DNA of 64,000 nt from Vombatus ursinus (taxonomy: Eukaryota; Chordata; Mammalia; Diprotodontia; Vombatidae), in the NCBI RefSeq assembly GCF_900497805.2, contig NW_020940358.1, positions 24,772,879-24,836,878 of the forward strand. Reading direction: 5' to 3'. The notes below the pieces were generated by a model that did not search any database, was not told the DNA's origin, and was given only the letters and a program-made list of their open reading frames with translations. Below are positions 1 through 13,800 of this stretch, one piece after another (within the stretch, counting starts at the first letter, position 1; the number at the start of each line of letters is the position of its first letter). Both the position numbers and the translations under genes were made by a program.

Positions 1-179
1 GATCATGGAAGACTCATACCTACATGCAACAGTTCTCATCCCTCTTGAGGTAAACATCCTTTGTCACTTTATCAAAATTTTTAGGGAGTGAGGGATCAAG
101 AGAGGTTGTCTTCTACTGTGCAACCACAACCTTAAAGTGATTATATATGTCAGTCATTAGTGCTTCCAACCTGTCTCCT

Positions 180-330
180 AAGATTTTTAAAGAATTTGGA
201 GCTAGAAAACACCTTATGCAATCAACTAATACAAGTCCCCTCATTTTTTAAAATGAGGAAACTAAGGCCCAGAATGGTTAAGTCCCCTAGGTAACAGAGA
301 GTAGTGGCAGGATCTGAATCCAGGGCCTCA
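180..330 (-). repeat. MIR/CORE-SINE relic
   Basis: Reverse-complement MIR text: AAAATGAGGAAACTAAGGCC and later GGATCTGAATCCAGGGCCTC. Diverged and without visible target duplication. Confidence 0.6.
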
Positions 331-1194
331 GCTTACAAAGCACCTCCCACTAAAGCCACCATCACGGTCACATGTATTCAAGTATGCAGAGTCCACACTA
401 GATCGTTATTCTTTCATGGAAACAAATGTTACAAATGGAGGTCAGATACCATTGAAATAATATTGCTACTTCAGGTCTGTTACACTATAAAGAGCTCTGT
501 GGCTGGCAGTAACCTAACACTGGGTTTAATACTATTTCTATGGGAAAATCCATTCTGAGTTCCAAGTAACTACTAAAAAACATACATAATTGCCAGCCCC
601 CAAACTATCACAGATTCAGAACAACACACTTTTGAAACATGGCCAATATGCAAATCAGTTTTGCTTGGTTATATTTATTTGTTATAAGGAAGGGTTTTTA
701 TAAGGGGGAGGTTGAGTAGTGATTTTGGTGAGAAAAAAAGAAAAATTAAGAAAAGACATCAATGAAACATAAAAAATACAGAGAAGAAAGAAGTTCAGAA
801 ACAGACAACTCTGGCAGTGCTGATACTACAGTGTTGGATATACATGCTTAAAAAGGCAAAATGTATGTAACAGGGACAATTTCAAACTCTACCTTCTTTT
901 TTTCTTCTTTGTATAGTGAAATGTCCATGTTTGTTATTGTTAATTTTACAAAAAAAATTTTTTTAATTTTTAAATTGTGTGAAAAGTCTCTTTTTTTAAA
1001 AAAACTACAATCTGTTCCTAAGCTGGAATTCCCTTGCCAATGTAAATGATAGAAGACAAAATATTTTTAAAATCTCTGCTATAAGCCTTCATTTCCCTAA
1101 TTCATTTGTCCATGGAACATTCTTGGCCTTAGCTACAATAGCCTCCTATTTATACAACCCTCTAAGGTTTGTAAAATACTTTCCTCCAAATACA

Positions 1195-1320
1195 AACAGT
1201 TAAGTGATACAAGAACATTTTTAATCTGAGGGAAACTGAGATTTAGAAAGGTGGGGGGATTTGCTCACTGAAATCCCAAAGTAGGCCTTCTGATGCCAAA
1301 ACCAATGCTATTCCCCTCAT
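1195..1320 (-). repeat. MIR/CORE-SINE relic
   Basis: GAGGGAAACTGAGATTTAGA followed by a degenerate MIR core in reverse complement. Confidence 0.45.
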
Positions 1321-1754
1321 AAGACATCAACGAATCCATTAAAAACTGGGATAGGAAAAAAGGTAGGCAGAAAAAAAAGAAATTAAACAAATTTTTTATA
1401 TACTTAAATATGAATCCTGTAAAAGTTTGTGATTTTGTAAATAATCCTCTTTTTCCGTCCTGTGTTGATAATATTTGTCAAGTACAGAAAAACAAAAAAA
1501 AAATTTTTAATGAGAAAATTTTTTATTTAAAAAAAGTAAGGGGCAGCTAGGTGGTTACAAATCATAACCTATCCAACACGAAAAGATTTTTAATGATTAT
1601 CTACGAATTCACATCACATGAAGCACAGAGTTCATGTGTATGTGTTCAGTAAGTAAGATTATTTATGATCAAGATTTCTAGTAATTTTTCCACTTCTTTT
1701 TTTAAACAAAAATTTCTGTACATCACCAAAATTCCTAGTGCTCTCTTCACTTAC

Positions 1755-1840
1755 TCTTGATAAACTTGGTGGTTTTGGAATTCTGAAGTCTTTGGAACAG
1801 TAGAATGAAGATTTGTTTTCTGTACTGGTCAAGTGACTCC
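1755..1840 (-). CDS. CSE1L: CSE1L exon 21 (residues 760-789), last exon in window
   Basis: Acceptor CCCTAG precedes the completed Pro codon and [20 protein letters not shown] to KTTKFIK; one base of the next codon precedes donor GTAAGT. Intron 20 is only 106 bases. The next coding segment, beginning near SFLVFINLYC in human, was not found in 1-1754. Confidence 0.95.
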
Positions 1841-4800
1841 CTAGGGAATAGAATGAAAGTATGACATTATTGAAACAGCTTTATTATCTTCCTTAACATG
1901 AAGTGAAGAAGTGATCAAACACAAACAGAACTGCTCTCATACTCACGGAGGCATGTGCTCGATAATGCTGTTGAGAAGAAAGAAGCCTTGGTGATCATTT
2001 GCTTTAGAAGCAATGAGCTTCTGGAAAACACCTAGTAATCCAGGCTGTAAGGGAAAAAAAATGGTCATAATTAAATAAAACAGCTCAGAGTAAAAAAAAA
2101 CAAATACTTCTTTCTTCTGCATATACCAGTTAAACACTTCATCAACATGTTAAAAAGATCAAAGATTTAAAAAACAAAAAACAAAAAACAAAACCCAGGT
2201 TCTTTCAAATGCAATGAAAATACGTTGTTGAACATAATTAACTATGTTTCTGATGTCATTAAAAAAAAAACTCATATGACATCACATTTTATAATTGGAA
2301 TCTGTCACACCTCCCATCACGACGCCAGAAATCCAGTTATCAGCATTATTAAATAAAACAGGAAGCTCCCAGTAGCCCTCTTCCTCGAAGGGACAGATCA
2401 GGCTTCCAATGAATAAGCTTACGGTATCGCAGGGTTTCTGCCCCTTCCCTTGGAGGAGGGTACACTCCATCCTCCAACTCAGATACCCTTTTGTACAGCT
2501 TCCGCTAGGAATGCTTTGTGGTGCTTGTCCCAGATGTAAAAATTCCTTAGTAATGGTTCTGCCTCCAGTGATACATGAACATCAGCATGTATCACTGACT
2601 AAAATATAAATGATACCGGTATTCCAGAACTGTGCCAATAGCTAGAATACAGACTCAACACCAGAAGTATTCAACCTCCCAATAAGCAATTCTTTGTCAT
2701 ATGGCTTCCAATCTGTTTATCAGAAGGTCCACCTTTGGTCTATGAATGTCACATTATAGAATGGCATATCCCACTGGGAAAATCAGCTAAACTCAAAGAC
2801 CTTCCTGATGCTTACTAATTCTTCTTAGTAACTCTTCATAGTTACCTACTGTCTCACTAATTAACAAAGTATTTACTAAATTTGCAATGATCCTGCAGAT
2901 ACTACAAGTACTTTTACCCCCATTTCGCCAACGTGAAAACCAGTCAGAGAGGTTAAGTGACTTGCCGACCATCACATTGCTAGTGACTCTAACCTAGGTT
3001 TTCTAGCTTCATGTATGGCGTTCTTTCCACTACAAGTCACTATATGGTACCATTTCCATTCCTAAAGAGCATGGATAAGGAAGAAAAAAGGCTGTGAAAC
3101 TTTAAGCCCTTTATGCCAATAGGTAATAATTTCATTTACTAAAAAAAAAAAGGTTTGGTGGGTAAGGTCAAAACTATTATTTTTATGATTTTTCTCATGG
3201 GATTACAGATGGGACTTTAAAGGTCACCTGTGTAGTGATAAACCTGAAGCTCAAAGACATTAAGTCATTCTTTCAAGGTCAGTAAGTACTTAACAAAGCC
3301 AGGATTCAAAACTTGGCTCCTCTGACTGCAAATGCAGCTGCTAAGGTAATTTTTTTTTAATGACTCCATTTCCCAAAGTGGAGATCTCATAGTACTAACT
3401 TTCCAGGTGTCATGAATGGGCATATTCTAATAATCTAGATAAAAATAACTCAAATATCTAGTGTTCAAAATATTACAAAGCATTTTCCTCACAAGATCCT
3501 TGAAGGAGATAATGTAAGTATACTGAACTAATTTTATAGAGGAAGAAACAAGAACCTACATTAATATTATCTATTGATTCAATGTCACATCTTAAAAAAA
3601 TAAACACACTTTAATCATCTTCATAAAGCTAGCTTTGAAAATTATAATTGGGAGTCAAAGTTAATCCAACTTACAATTTTATCTGCTGCAGCACTTGCTA
3701 TTGTATTTGAACCTTTTTCCAAAAATGCCTGGAGAAGTCTCACCAGAGGAGGAATGTTTCCTGCTCTTTCCCACAGCACTGGCTGGAGGAGGTGAGGAAA
3801 CAGGGCCATGTAGGAAGATGGAATGCCATTTTTGTGTGTTTCCAGAAGCAAAGACATCACTTGAAACACATATGGAATAAACTCTATTTGATGCCAAAAA
3901 AAAAAAAAATTCACTTTAGAATCAATGTAACTAACAACCACATCACACAGATGTACACCCCTTAAGCCTGTTACAATTTACAACCATCATTCCTACTCCC
4001 TTGTTCAGCAACAGAGGACCTTCCACTAGCTTACCTTGTACATCATTCTGCAGAATTTCTGTAAATACCATAAACAAAGCCTCCTCAAAGTTTACAACAG
4101 CAGCAGGGTTGGCTTTGCAAGTTATCCTTATAGATAAACATATTGCCTCAAACATGTAATGATTAAAGTGAGGTTTGCTTGGGTTCTGAAACAGAAAATA
4201 AAACCAGTGCAAATTACTTTATAGTTAGTACTTAGGTAGTTATGTTAAACTGCTAATAAAGCTTTGGGATAAAATGCCCTTATTTTACTTTATAATAATG
4301 GCCCAAATTATATGGTGTTTTATAGCTTACAAAGCCTTTTATGGGCAACAGTATTTTCAAGTATAACTTGAAAACTGAGGTTTAAAGGGAGGCAACATTG
4401 CACAGGAGAGCCAGAATTTAGAATCAGTGTGGGAGGTGGATGTGCCAAAGGTACATCCCTGATAACTGGGTATCCAACTTCCACATGAAAACCTCTAGTA
4501 AAGGAGAATTCACCACCTCCCAAAGTAATTCTAATTGTTAGGAAGTTATTATTTACACTGAAATGAAATCTACTTCCCTGAAACTTCCCACAGTGTTTCT
4601 AGTTCTTCCTTCTGGATCCAAGCAAAACAAGTATAATCCCCTTTCCACGTGGCAACCCTCAAAGTCGTATTATTCCCAGACTCCACACTATGCTAGCACA
4701 CCTCCTCTGGATACACTCCAGCTTGTCAAGGTCTTCCTTAAAATGTGGCTCCCAGAACTGAACTCTAGGGGTGATGATTTAGGTAAGGAAGAGGATACTG

Positions 4801-7800
4801 GAACTACAGAATATAAGCATGGCTCTTTCTACTTTGCCATACTTTCCTATTTGTATTAATTATTTCATAAGTAAAGAGAGACCCTAAAAAGCAACTTTTC
4901 AAATTTAAGTTTTATATAAGTAAAATTCATTTAAACTAGGAATTCTTATGCGTTTTTTACTCTACTACAAAACCAAAATGTTTGTAATAGCAAACGAGGA
5001 TGAAAGCAAAGCCACCTCTTCACCCTTCAAGAAAGGATTTAAAGTATTATCCTAGCCTGAAGCCTTTAGATTAATCTGGAAGAGAAACCTTTTTCAGTCT
5101 TGCTTTAGATATCAAATCAGAAATCATGACTAGCTCCCCCCTGTAAATCAGCCACAGGAACTCTTTGCTCAGCTATTAGAGCCAGGGACCTTGACTGATC
5201 TACTCAAGAGGATTAGAGTATAAACTAAAAAGAAGAAAGGAAGGCTCTTGATTATTTCAATTACCAGTTAGGAGAAATTCTTAAGAAGAATGGTCAAAGT
5301 CAGACCCAGTGATTTTAAAAAACTGACTTTCCACGGGTGTGCCAAAAAGATCAAGGGACTACCTTTCCTATTAGACAGTAACCCTAAATTATGTAATAAT
5401 GTTTTTTCATACTATGGTATTTTCCTTGTTCAAAGTTTCTATGTTACTTTAAAATGTCTTGTGTTGAGAGATGTCTGAGGACATGAGGGATGACTATGGA
5501 CATTTCTTTCTTCAAGCCAAACATCTGGATTAGAATAATGAAAATTTTTTTTATAAATTATTCCTGGGAGACTTCTCTGTGTCTAAAATGCAGAGTACAG
5601 TATTCATATTCTACACAAAAAATTTTTCGGGATATATAGGAAAGTAATTATATAATCAATGAGTTTTAGAGCAGGAAAAGACATTAGAGATTATTAAGTG
5701 ACTAACTGTTATATCACCCAGTAAAAATTAAACAGCTGAAATACTAAACCACATCTTTTCATGCAGTAGCTAGAAATGGATACAAAAAAACGCAAACGGT
5801 CAACTGTGAAACAACAACCGGTTTTTAATCTAATAAGTTATCCCAAGTATTTAAATATAAATCTAGCAACTGCTTACAAAATGCTTGAGAACTGCTTCTA
5901 AAAAGAAGGAAGGAGTAGGACATAGGAGTGAAGGAAGAAAACAGGGAAGAGAAGATAGACTCAGTGAAAAATTTTCTTGACAAAACTAAGGTCCTGAAGA
6001 TAGGACCAAAGCCTAAAACACAAGTTTTACTGGGAGCTTTTTGCTATAGATTTTTTTTTCTAGCTACAACTTTAAATGACAAAGTTCCTAAACAAAAATT
6101 TGATTACAAAAAGAATTATAGTTTCTAAGCAGTTATTATTCACTAAAATGTCTATTACACATGGAGTCAAATTTTCCCCAGAGTCCAATGTCACTCCCTA
6201 AAAATAACATCAAATTTTGGAAATCTTGTTGGCCAAATAGGGTGCCATTTAGCAAAATGATAGTCTGAAAGAACTAACAGCCCTCCTCTCAACGTCTAAT
6301 TTATTACAAAGGAATATGCAGAGAACCAACATGTGATTTATATTTCAGAACTGTCTCCTCTTTACCTTACTAACAGCTAACAGCTTCTGTGTAAGCTGTG
6401 TGATGAGAGTGGGGATGTATGGAATTATGGCTTCTTGCAGGAGAGAAAAGCTTCTCATGATAGCTGTAAAAGAAAAAGAAAAAAGAAATCAAGCTTAGTC
6501 AAAATTCCAGAACACAACAATAAAAGCTTAAGGAAAAAAAGCCTCTGATTCCATTGTGAAATGGACTATTAGGTAGCACAGTGACTACAGCACTGGGCCT
6601 GGAACAAGAGCTGCGTTCAAATTCGACCTAAGACACTTATTACCCAAGTTATTTCACTTATATGCCTTCTATTCCTCATCTGTAAAAAGGGGATAATAAC
6701 AGCAACCACATCTCAGGGTTGTTGTAAGCATCAAATAAAATATGGAGCACAGATGTCTGCAAACCTTAAAGTGTGATATAAATGATGGCTATTATTATAT
6801 TCACAAAATTTCAAATACCTATTTTGCATCAGACAAAACTTTACAATTATCCCTCAACATTCATGGGGGTTAAGGGCATAAGACACCTATGAATATGAAA
6901 AACCACAACTAACTCTAGGCCCCACCCCAACCTTTTATTTTTAATAATTTTGATCATATTTAACACACAAAACAAGTAAAACAACACACCACACCCATAA
7001 AAATGTTAGTTTCTATGTGAGACAGATTAATATCTCACACACTAAGCTAAGTCTTCTCAGCTGCCTGTGCAGCAACTGCTTCACAGATTGATTTCCTTCT
7101 ACAAAAAGTGCAAGATACCAAGGTCACTTCGAGAAAATCAGGACAGCATTCCCAAAGAGAGTACATAGCCAGTATTTCTTTAGCACACTGAAACTTTTAA
7201 CAAAAATTTAACTGTTTATTATAATTTTATGTAGGTATATTTATGATAGTAAATGTTAAGATTCACAACATACAATACGTATTTGTGACTTACTAAAATT
7301 TTTCAAAGTTTTCTTTACATACACACCTCGAGTAATTTTCCACAGTAAATCTCTAAAAATCTCCATTTAATTATGGATAATCAACTCCCGAATAACCAAA
7401 ACTGTGAATGTGAAACCTGAGAATGTCAAGGGATGACTGGAATTCTCTATCTCTTACCCTACATAATGAGCCCTCAACAATTTTAGCTGACAAAAGTCTG
7501 AACTAGTCAGTCCCCCTGGGCTCTTTTAGCATAGCTAAGGCAAAGATTAGAAGAAAAGGAAAGAGAAAACAGCAGAGAAAGCTATAAATTTGGGAGCAGC
7601 AGCAGAAGTTCCACCACTACTACAAGGTGAGTACACCTTGCCTAAAAGATATGGGAGCCCCCAGTTGGAGCACAGAGAGAACCCAAAGAAACGCCAACAA
7701 TCTGAGGAAAAAAAGGAAAAGATGAGGAAACCTACCCAAGCCACATAAAACTACATTTAGATCTTGAAGTATCAAACAGTCCACCACTACCAAATTGGTC

Positions 7801-10800
7801 AGAACCAGATTAAAATGTAATTGGAAAATATTTAACAAAATAAAAATAGATAACAATACATTTTTAAATTAAGTCAACAAGAATCCTGCCTACAGGGACC
7901 CTTATGCAAGTATTACTGTGTGTCCCCCACCTTCTATTTCAGTTTGATATCACTGCTCTAGGCAAATGTTATGCAAACACTTTGCATCTACGTAGAAAAC
8001 ACTAACACAACCAAAGAATGAAGACAACCATTTTTGCCAAGGCACAGGAGATACTGAAACTACTTTGTAATAAAACAAGACAAAAAGTTAGCCATTTCTT
8101 CAGGAAAAGGGTACCATTTCTGAAACTTATTTTTCTTACAATAATATTAATTTATAATTAAAATGCTATTTTCCTCTTACATTTCCTAAACATCTTGGAA
8201 ATTTTTTTAAACATGGTTTTGGCATACACATACAGTTTTTTAAGTACATAACTAGGAACAATTCTGAATAATTACTGCTTGGAATTTGAAATTAGATATT
8301 TAGTTATGGTCTCAAGGTATGCTAGAGAAATGCTTACCTTTCATTATATACTCATTTTCCGAAGAGCCAGGAAGTGTGAGTGCTTTGAAAAGGTTTGTTA
8401 GCAGAATCTCTACAAAGGGTGCAATTTCTGCAGCTGTAATACTATAGATAAACACAATTTCCAATTAATACTCATCTTTACTATGGATTACACTAAAGCA
8501 AAAATTTTAATCCTAAACTAATTTCTACCACTCTGCAAGCCAAAAGGCTATTTCCCATCAGATGACTGTTCAGAAAATAATGATGGGACAAACCAAAGCC
8601 AAACTTAATTAGAAAGGCAACTTTTTTCCAGAGGTAGGAGTATAGGACATACATACTCAAACCAAAAAGCCCCAAAACCACAAAGAATGTTTTTTAGCAC
8701 TTTTTTTCCTCTATCTACTACTACATGGAAAGCACGAATGGAGTAAGAGAAATGGTTCCAGGGAGGCACAATTCACGACCTTCACTAAGTATGTCCAGCA
8801 AAGCTTCCCCATGTACAACTTCAAACTATAAATGTCACAAGTTCTGGTGTCAGAAAACTTACAGTACAGTGTTGTTGGATCCTTTCATGGTAAACAGCCT
8901 TTCAAGAGCATGAGCTGCATATGTATGAACCACAATACTTTCTGCTTGAAGATGATTGATCAGAAGAGGAATGGAAGCCAAAAGTTGCTCTTTAGGTACC
9001 TGAATGATTCAATAATATGCTTTTCATGCATAATAAAAATATGTACATCTACATAATAAGATATAAATCAAAGAAAACTGGTTTTTATTTACATCTGGGA
9101 GTTTATTTTAAAAGTTTAAAAGCCATTTTAAAAAACAGACTGAACATGTGATTTCACCAGCAAAGAGAGTTTCTCACCCCAAACACTCGGGTCCAGAACG
9201 CTAAAAAGAAAAAAAAAAGCTGACTCCTACAACTGCCTGGGGGCAAGTCACTTGCCCAAGGCTGTCCCAAAGCCAGTACTTCAAAGCCAGGATCCAATCC
9301 CAGGCTCTCTGACTCTCTGAAGCATTACTACTTTTCAATATGCCAAGCTGTCCAATGATCTGCTACACTAATTTTTTAAAAGACCAACTAGGAATCTGCA
9401 GTGGAACAAATCACTTTAAAGTCAATACAGAATAATAACCATCTATAACTGGCAAGAATCTTGCAGGTACACGGGCAAATTGTAAAGTGCCAAAATCTGG
9501 AAAAAGATTGTTATAGTAATAAAAGGAAATTATGAAAAACCAAAGTTTTAAAAAATCTGATACCAAAGAACTACCAAAAATATATATTCAGTAAGTCTGT
9601 TCAGAAATGATAGACAAATAACACTATTACTTCTCATTGTATACTAAATACTCTAGTTTAAAGACTATTCCCTGCTAAAAAAAAAATCAGAAAAATATTC
9701 TAAAGGGGTTACAGCTTGTTAAAGTATGTGAATCAGAGGGGAAACAATCTGTTAACGTTAAAAGATTCACCATTACATTGTTGAAAAAATTAAAACTGCT
9801 TTCCAAATAACTTGAGAAAAAAAAGTAAATAATTAAGGAAAGAGAAAACCTACATCAAATGTTAGCAAAATTTGTCTTGTAAAACTTATTATTAAAGGAA
9901 AATAGATGATAATATTCTACGTAAAAAGGCAGGAAATCTGATATATAAAGCATTAAGAGGTTTAGGAGGTAAACAATGATCAAAAAAGAAAAAACAACTT
10001 ACCTGGTTTCTGAAAATCATGATATATTTGATACCATCAGCTTTAAGTACAGGAAATTCATTCACTATTAAAGAAAAACAAAACATCATGGTAACTCAAG
10101 TCATAAGCACTAAATCACTGAACAGCAAACCGTAAGTAAATCATTCCAAAACTTAAGACATCTGGAGGTAAAAATTGGTTTTACTTATGTTTTAATTCCT
10201 TTTCAAATCCTTTAGGAAAAGTCAGTTCTTAATAGCTAATTAAGAACTATTACAAAAAGATTTTATGTTGATACATGCAGTTCTACTATAACAATTGTTC
10301 TGAAAACATGAATTTGTTCCACAGCAACTGATATTAAGGAAAATTTTAAGCATAATGTGAATTTCAGGCTTTGCTTACACACAACTTCTTCTAAGAGAAA
10401 CATCAAGAATGCAGAAAACTGGGGCAGCTAGGTGGCCAGTAGATAGAGCACCGGCCCTGGAGTCAGGAGGACCTGAGTTCAACTCTGCCCTCAGACACAC
10501 TTAGCTGTATGACTCCGGGTAAGTCACTTAACCCCACTGCCTAGCAAAATAAATAAACAAAATAAAATAAGATGGGTGTGATGATATTTGTTTAAAAAAA
10601 AAAAAAGAATGCAGAAAACTGCATAACTTCACAATAACTCACTAGCTGTAATCCTTCTGACACCCACTTCCACATGCAAACTTTAGATCTTTGTCAAGGT
10701 AAAGGGCCTTATTTTTTGTACATCTTCTGGTGCAGTAGGAGCTGTGAGCAGAAGAAGGTTGGTCTGCTGTTCCCCTTACGTACTTGCAGATAGGAGGAAT

Positions 10801-13800
10801 ACGGAGTGGGGCTAGAACTCTGACCTGACTAACCTGCCTGAGACTATGCCAGGCCAGATCAGAAGCAGAACTGAGCAGCAAACTAAGGCAAAGGACTATG
10901 CCACTTTTTATTGTAGTATCTATGTATTTAACATGTATAAAATTGTGCTACCATTTTTACTATGTTCGTAACTTTTTTTTTAATACATCAATGATGAAGT
11001 TTTTGAGCATTATGTTTCTAATCCTAGTCTTCCCATAAGCCATATGTTTTTTGGTTTTTTTTTTATTGTGCAATTAGGCATGGCATGTTGCCTTTGGGGG
11101 AAAGCTTATATCTCATTAGAGCAGACCTAAGAATTCTAAATACTTCCCTTGAGGTAGGGTCCTTAGCCTGGCCACACAATAAGGAAAGCCAACATACGTA
11201 AATAGTCCAAATAAATTTACTTTGGGTTACCCAAAAATCTATTACAAAGGAGCCATAGTAAAGCTCTTATCCACAGCTAACCCCCAAACCCAAGAGTATA
11301 AATGCACCCCCAGTTCTCCAATGCCATGGAAATAACTAATTGAAAGGACTACTATACAAAGGAAGAGTAAATACCTTTAATTTAAAAATTCCTAATGGAA
11401 AAATGCCACACCAATAGTGGATGTTATGCAGGTAGGTGGTCTAGTAGATAAAAGTATTGAACCAGGACACTAAAGACCCGAATTCAAATCTGACCTCAGA
11501 CATTCAGTAAGTACATGACCCTGATGAAGTCACCTACTTCTGCTTTAGTTCTCTTCATCTGTAAAATGCGTATAATAATAGCACTACTTGCCAAGGTTGT
11601 TTTAAGAATCAAATAATATTTGTAAAGCCCTTTGCAAACTTAAAGCACTGTATAAATGTTTACTGTTATTGCTGTTATGTGATATTAGAGTCCAGACAAT
11701 TACAAGAATTATATCCTGAATATATAAATGTGAAAAGTATGTTTCTTTTTTTAAGTATAAATGTACTCTATGAAGAAAAAAACAAACAAAAAGAGGCATC
11801 TTTCAAAAATCTTTAAAAAATCAAAAGATCATTAAACTCTATGGGACCTCCACATTGATAAAAATTATGGGGTTATTGCTCTTAAATGATATCTTTTCCA
11901 TAATCAGATTTAATCTATAGAAATAGAGCCCATAACAAAATGTGGGGGGAGAAAGTTAACAAAGCTCAACTTACCACTGGCTGATTTCAAATCAGGCTGA
12001 ATGTGATTCACAAAGAACTCAGTAAGATTTACAAGTTCATTTGCTTGTGTAATTCCATGCTGAAAATAAATTTAAATCCAAATGGAATTAAAATCCTATA
12101 GAGTCTAACCTGCCACAGTAGAAATATAGGGGGCTTAACAAATGCGTATTTTAAAATAAAGAGTAGGACTTCAAAACATAAACAAAACATCCCATACAAA
12201 GAAGTATCAAGCAGGGCTTGAGAATTACAGCAGAACAGTAAATAAAGAACAACATGACTGCCTCATAAATCAGTGGAATATGCCACTGAGCAAACATCTG
12301 TGATATATTTTAGAAACCAAGAAACTGAGCTCAGGTAACAAATACAACATTTAGTAATTATTTTCACCCTCAACAGATATTAGGCCACCTTGTACCACCA
12401 GAATCATTCTCTGTGAGAGGTTAAGCAGAGAATTATGGCTGTGTAATAACAGAAAGAGTACTGGAATTAGAGTCAGAAGACCTGAATTCAAGTTCCAGCT
12501 CTGCTTGTACTACCTTGGTTATTTGTGAGAAAGGTGTTTGGAAACCTTAGAACACCAAAGAAATGAGTGGTTAAGTACTTTCTACACTGGAGATACCAAT
12601 AACTAGCCTCCAAGAGTTACAAATATCCTCAATAGTGAGGGAGGCAAATAAAGCCAATCTACAATCACTGATACTACTATTTCTTGCCTAGAAATCACAG
12701 CACACCAGCACTGTAATGTATAATATAGGTGATCTAGTCCCTTTTTAAAGATGGAAAAAAATGAAGCCAAGAGAAGATCAACAGTTTTATCTCATGTCAC
12801 ATTGTAAGACAGAGCAGAAGCAGTACTAGAACCGAGGTCTCCTAATTTTCTACCCAGGGTTCCCCTTCATCGCACTATTTCCCTCTATCCAAACAAGAAT
12901 GAGGCCAACAAGACTTACAATAATTCCTTAAAATAAAACCATAAATGAAAGGCATTACTCTTTGTGTCTGAGCTTTCGAAGCTAATGATGTTACTAGATA
13001 AATTGCTGCATCTTTGTGTTTCCAGTTGACAGATGGGTTCTTGGCATATTCCTGAAGCATGGAATTGACATAACCAGAGAAGATTCCTGTCACAGGTCCT
13101 TCAAAAAACTTGCATAGACCTCGTACTAGATCACAAGCAGCCCTGCGTCTGGTATCAATATCTATAAAATCAAAAAGGGGAAAATGATCACAGGAAAGAG
13201 AAAAAAGTTAGACAGTAAGTAGATAAAGACATAAACTACTATACACCAAACAGACAAAAAGAACCCAAGAAAAAGGAAGATGATTTGTGATGGCAAAACA
13301 AATAAAAATTAACTATGAGATATAATCTAAGAAGATAATAAAACTTTTGTAATATCACAAATGAGGCCTATAAAATTATAAAGTATGTGAGTTTTTATGT
13401 TTCTGGTGATGTACTGTATGAAGGAATTTCAGGTTAAAAGCATAAATTACGAACGAGCTCACATTTAGAGAACACTTTATAATTTACTAAGTACTTTCCT
13501 CAAGATAATCTAGTAAAGCAGGATGGTACGAACCCAAAATGAGGTTCAGGAAGATTAAGTAAAATGTATACAATCACACAGCTAGTAAGTGTGAGTGCCA
13601 GCCAGGACTGAACCCACGAACTCCCTCACTATGAGGCTGTGAACAAGCTGTTGAAGATACCATCACACTCCTAGTCACCTGGGCTCACAACCTAGGTGTC
13701 CTCCTCCACTCTTTACTCTCTTTCAACCCCTATATCCAATCTGTTGCCAAGTCCTCTCATTTCTACCTCCCTAACATCCCCCCCTATATATTCTTTTCTC

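Larger units (their letters stand above)
1..1754. other. CSE1L intron 21 (partial)
   Basis: AT-rich intron. MIR-like relics at about 180-330 and 1195-1320 and a 16-base SINE head (GGGGCAGCTAGGTGGT) near 1541 are the only recognised content. No further CSE1L exon was found. Confidence 0.7.
2045..3674. other. CSE1L intron 19
   Basis: Nothing is recognised in 2045-2864. MIR-like relics occupy about 2865-3045, 3180-3335 and 3450-3560; the rest is AT-rich unique sequence. Confidence 0.6.

Noticed and set aside
1-1748. Further C-terminal CSE1L exons
   Set aside because: Reverse-complement reading for the residues after FIKS found no match, so these exons are presumed outside the window.
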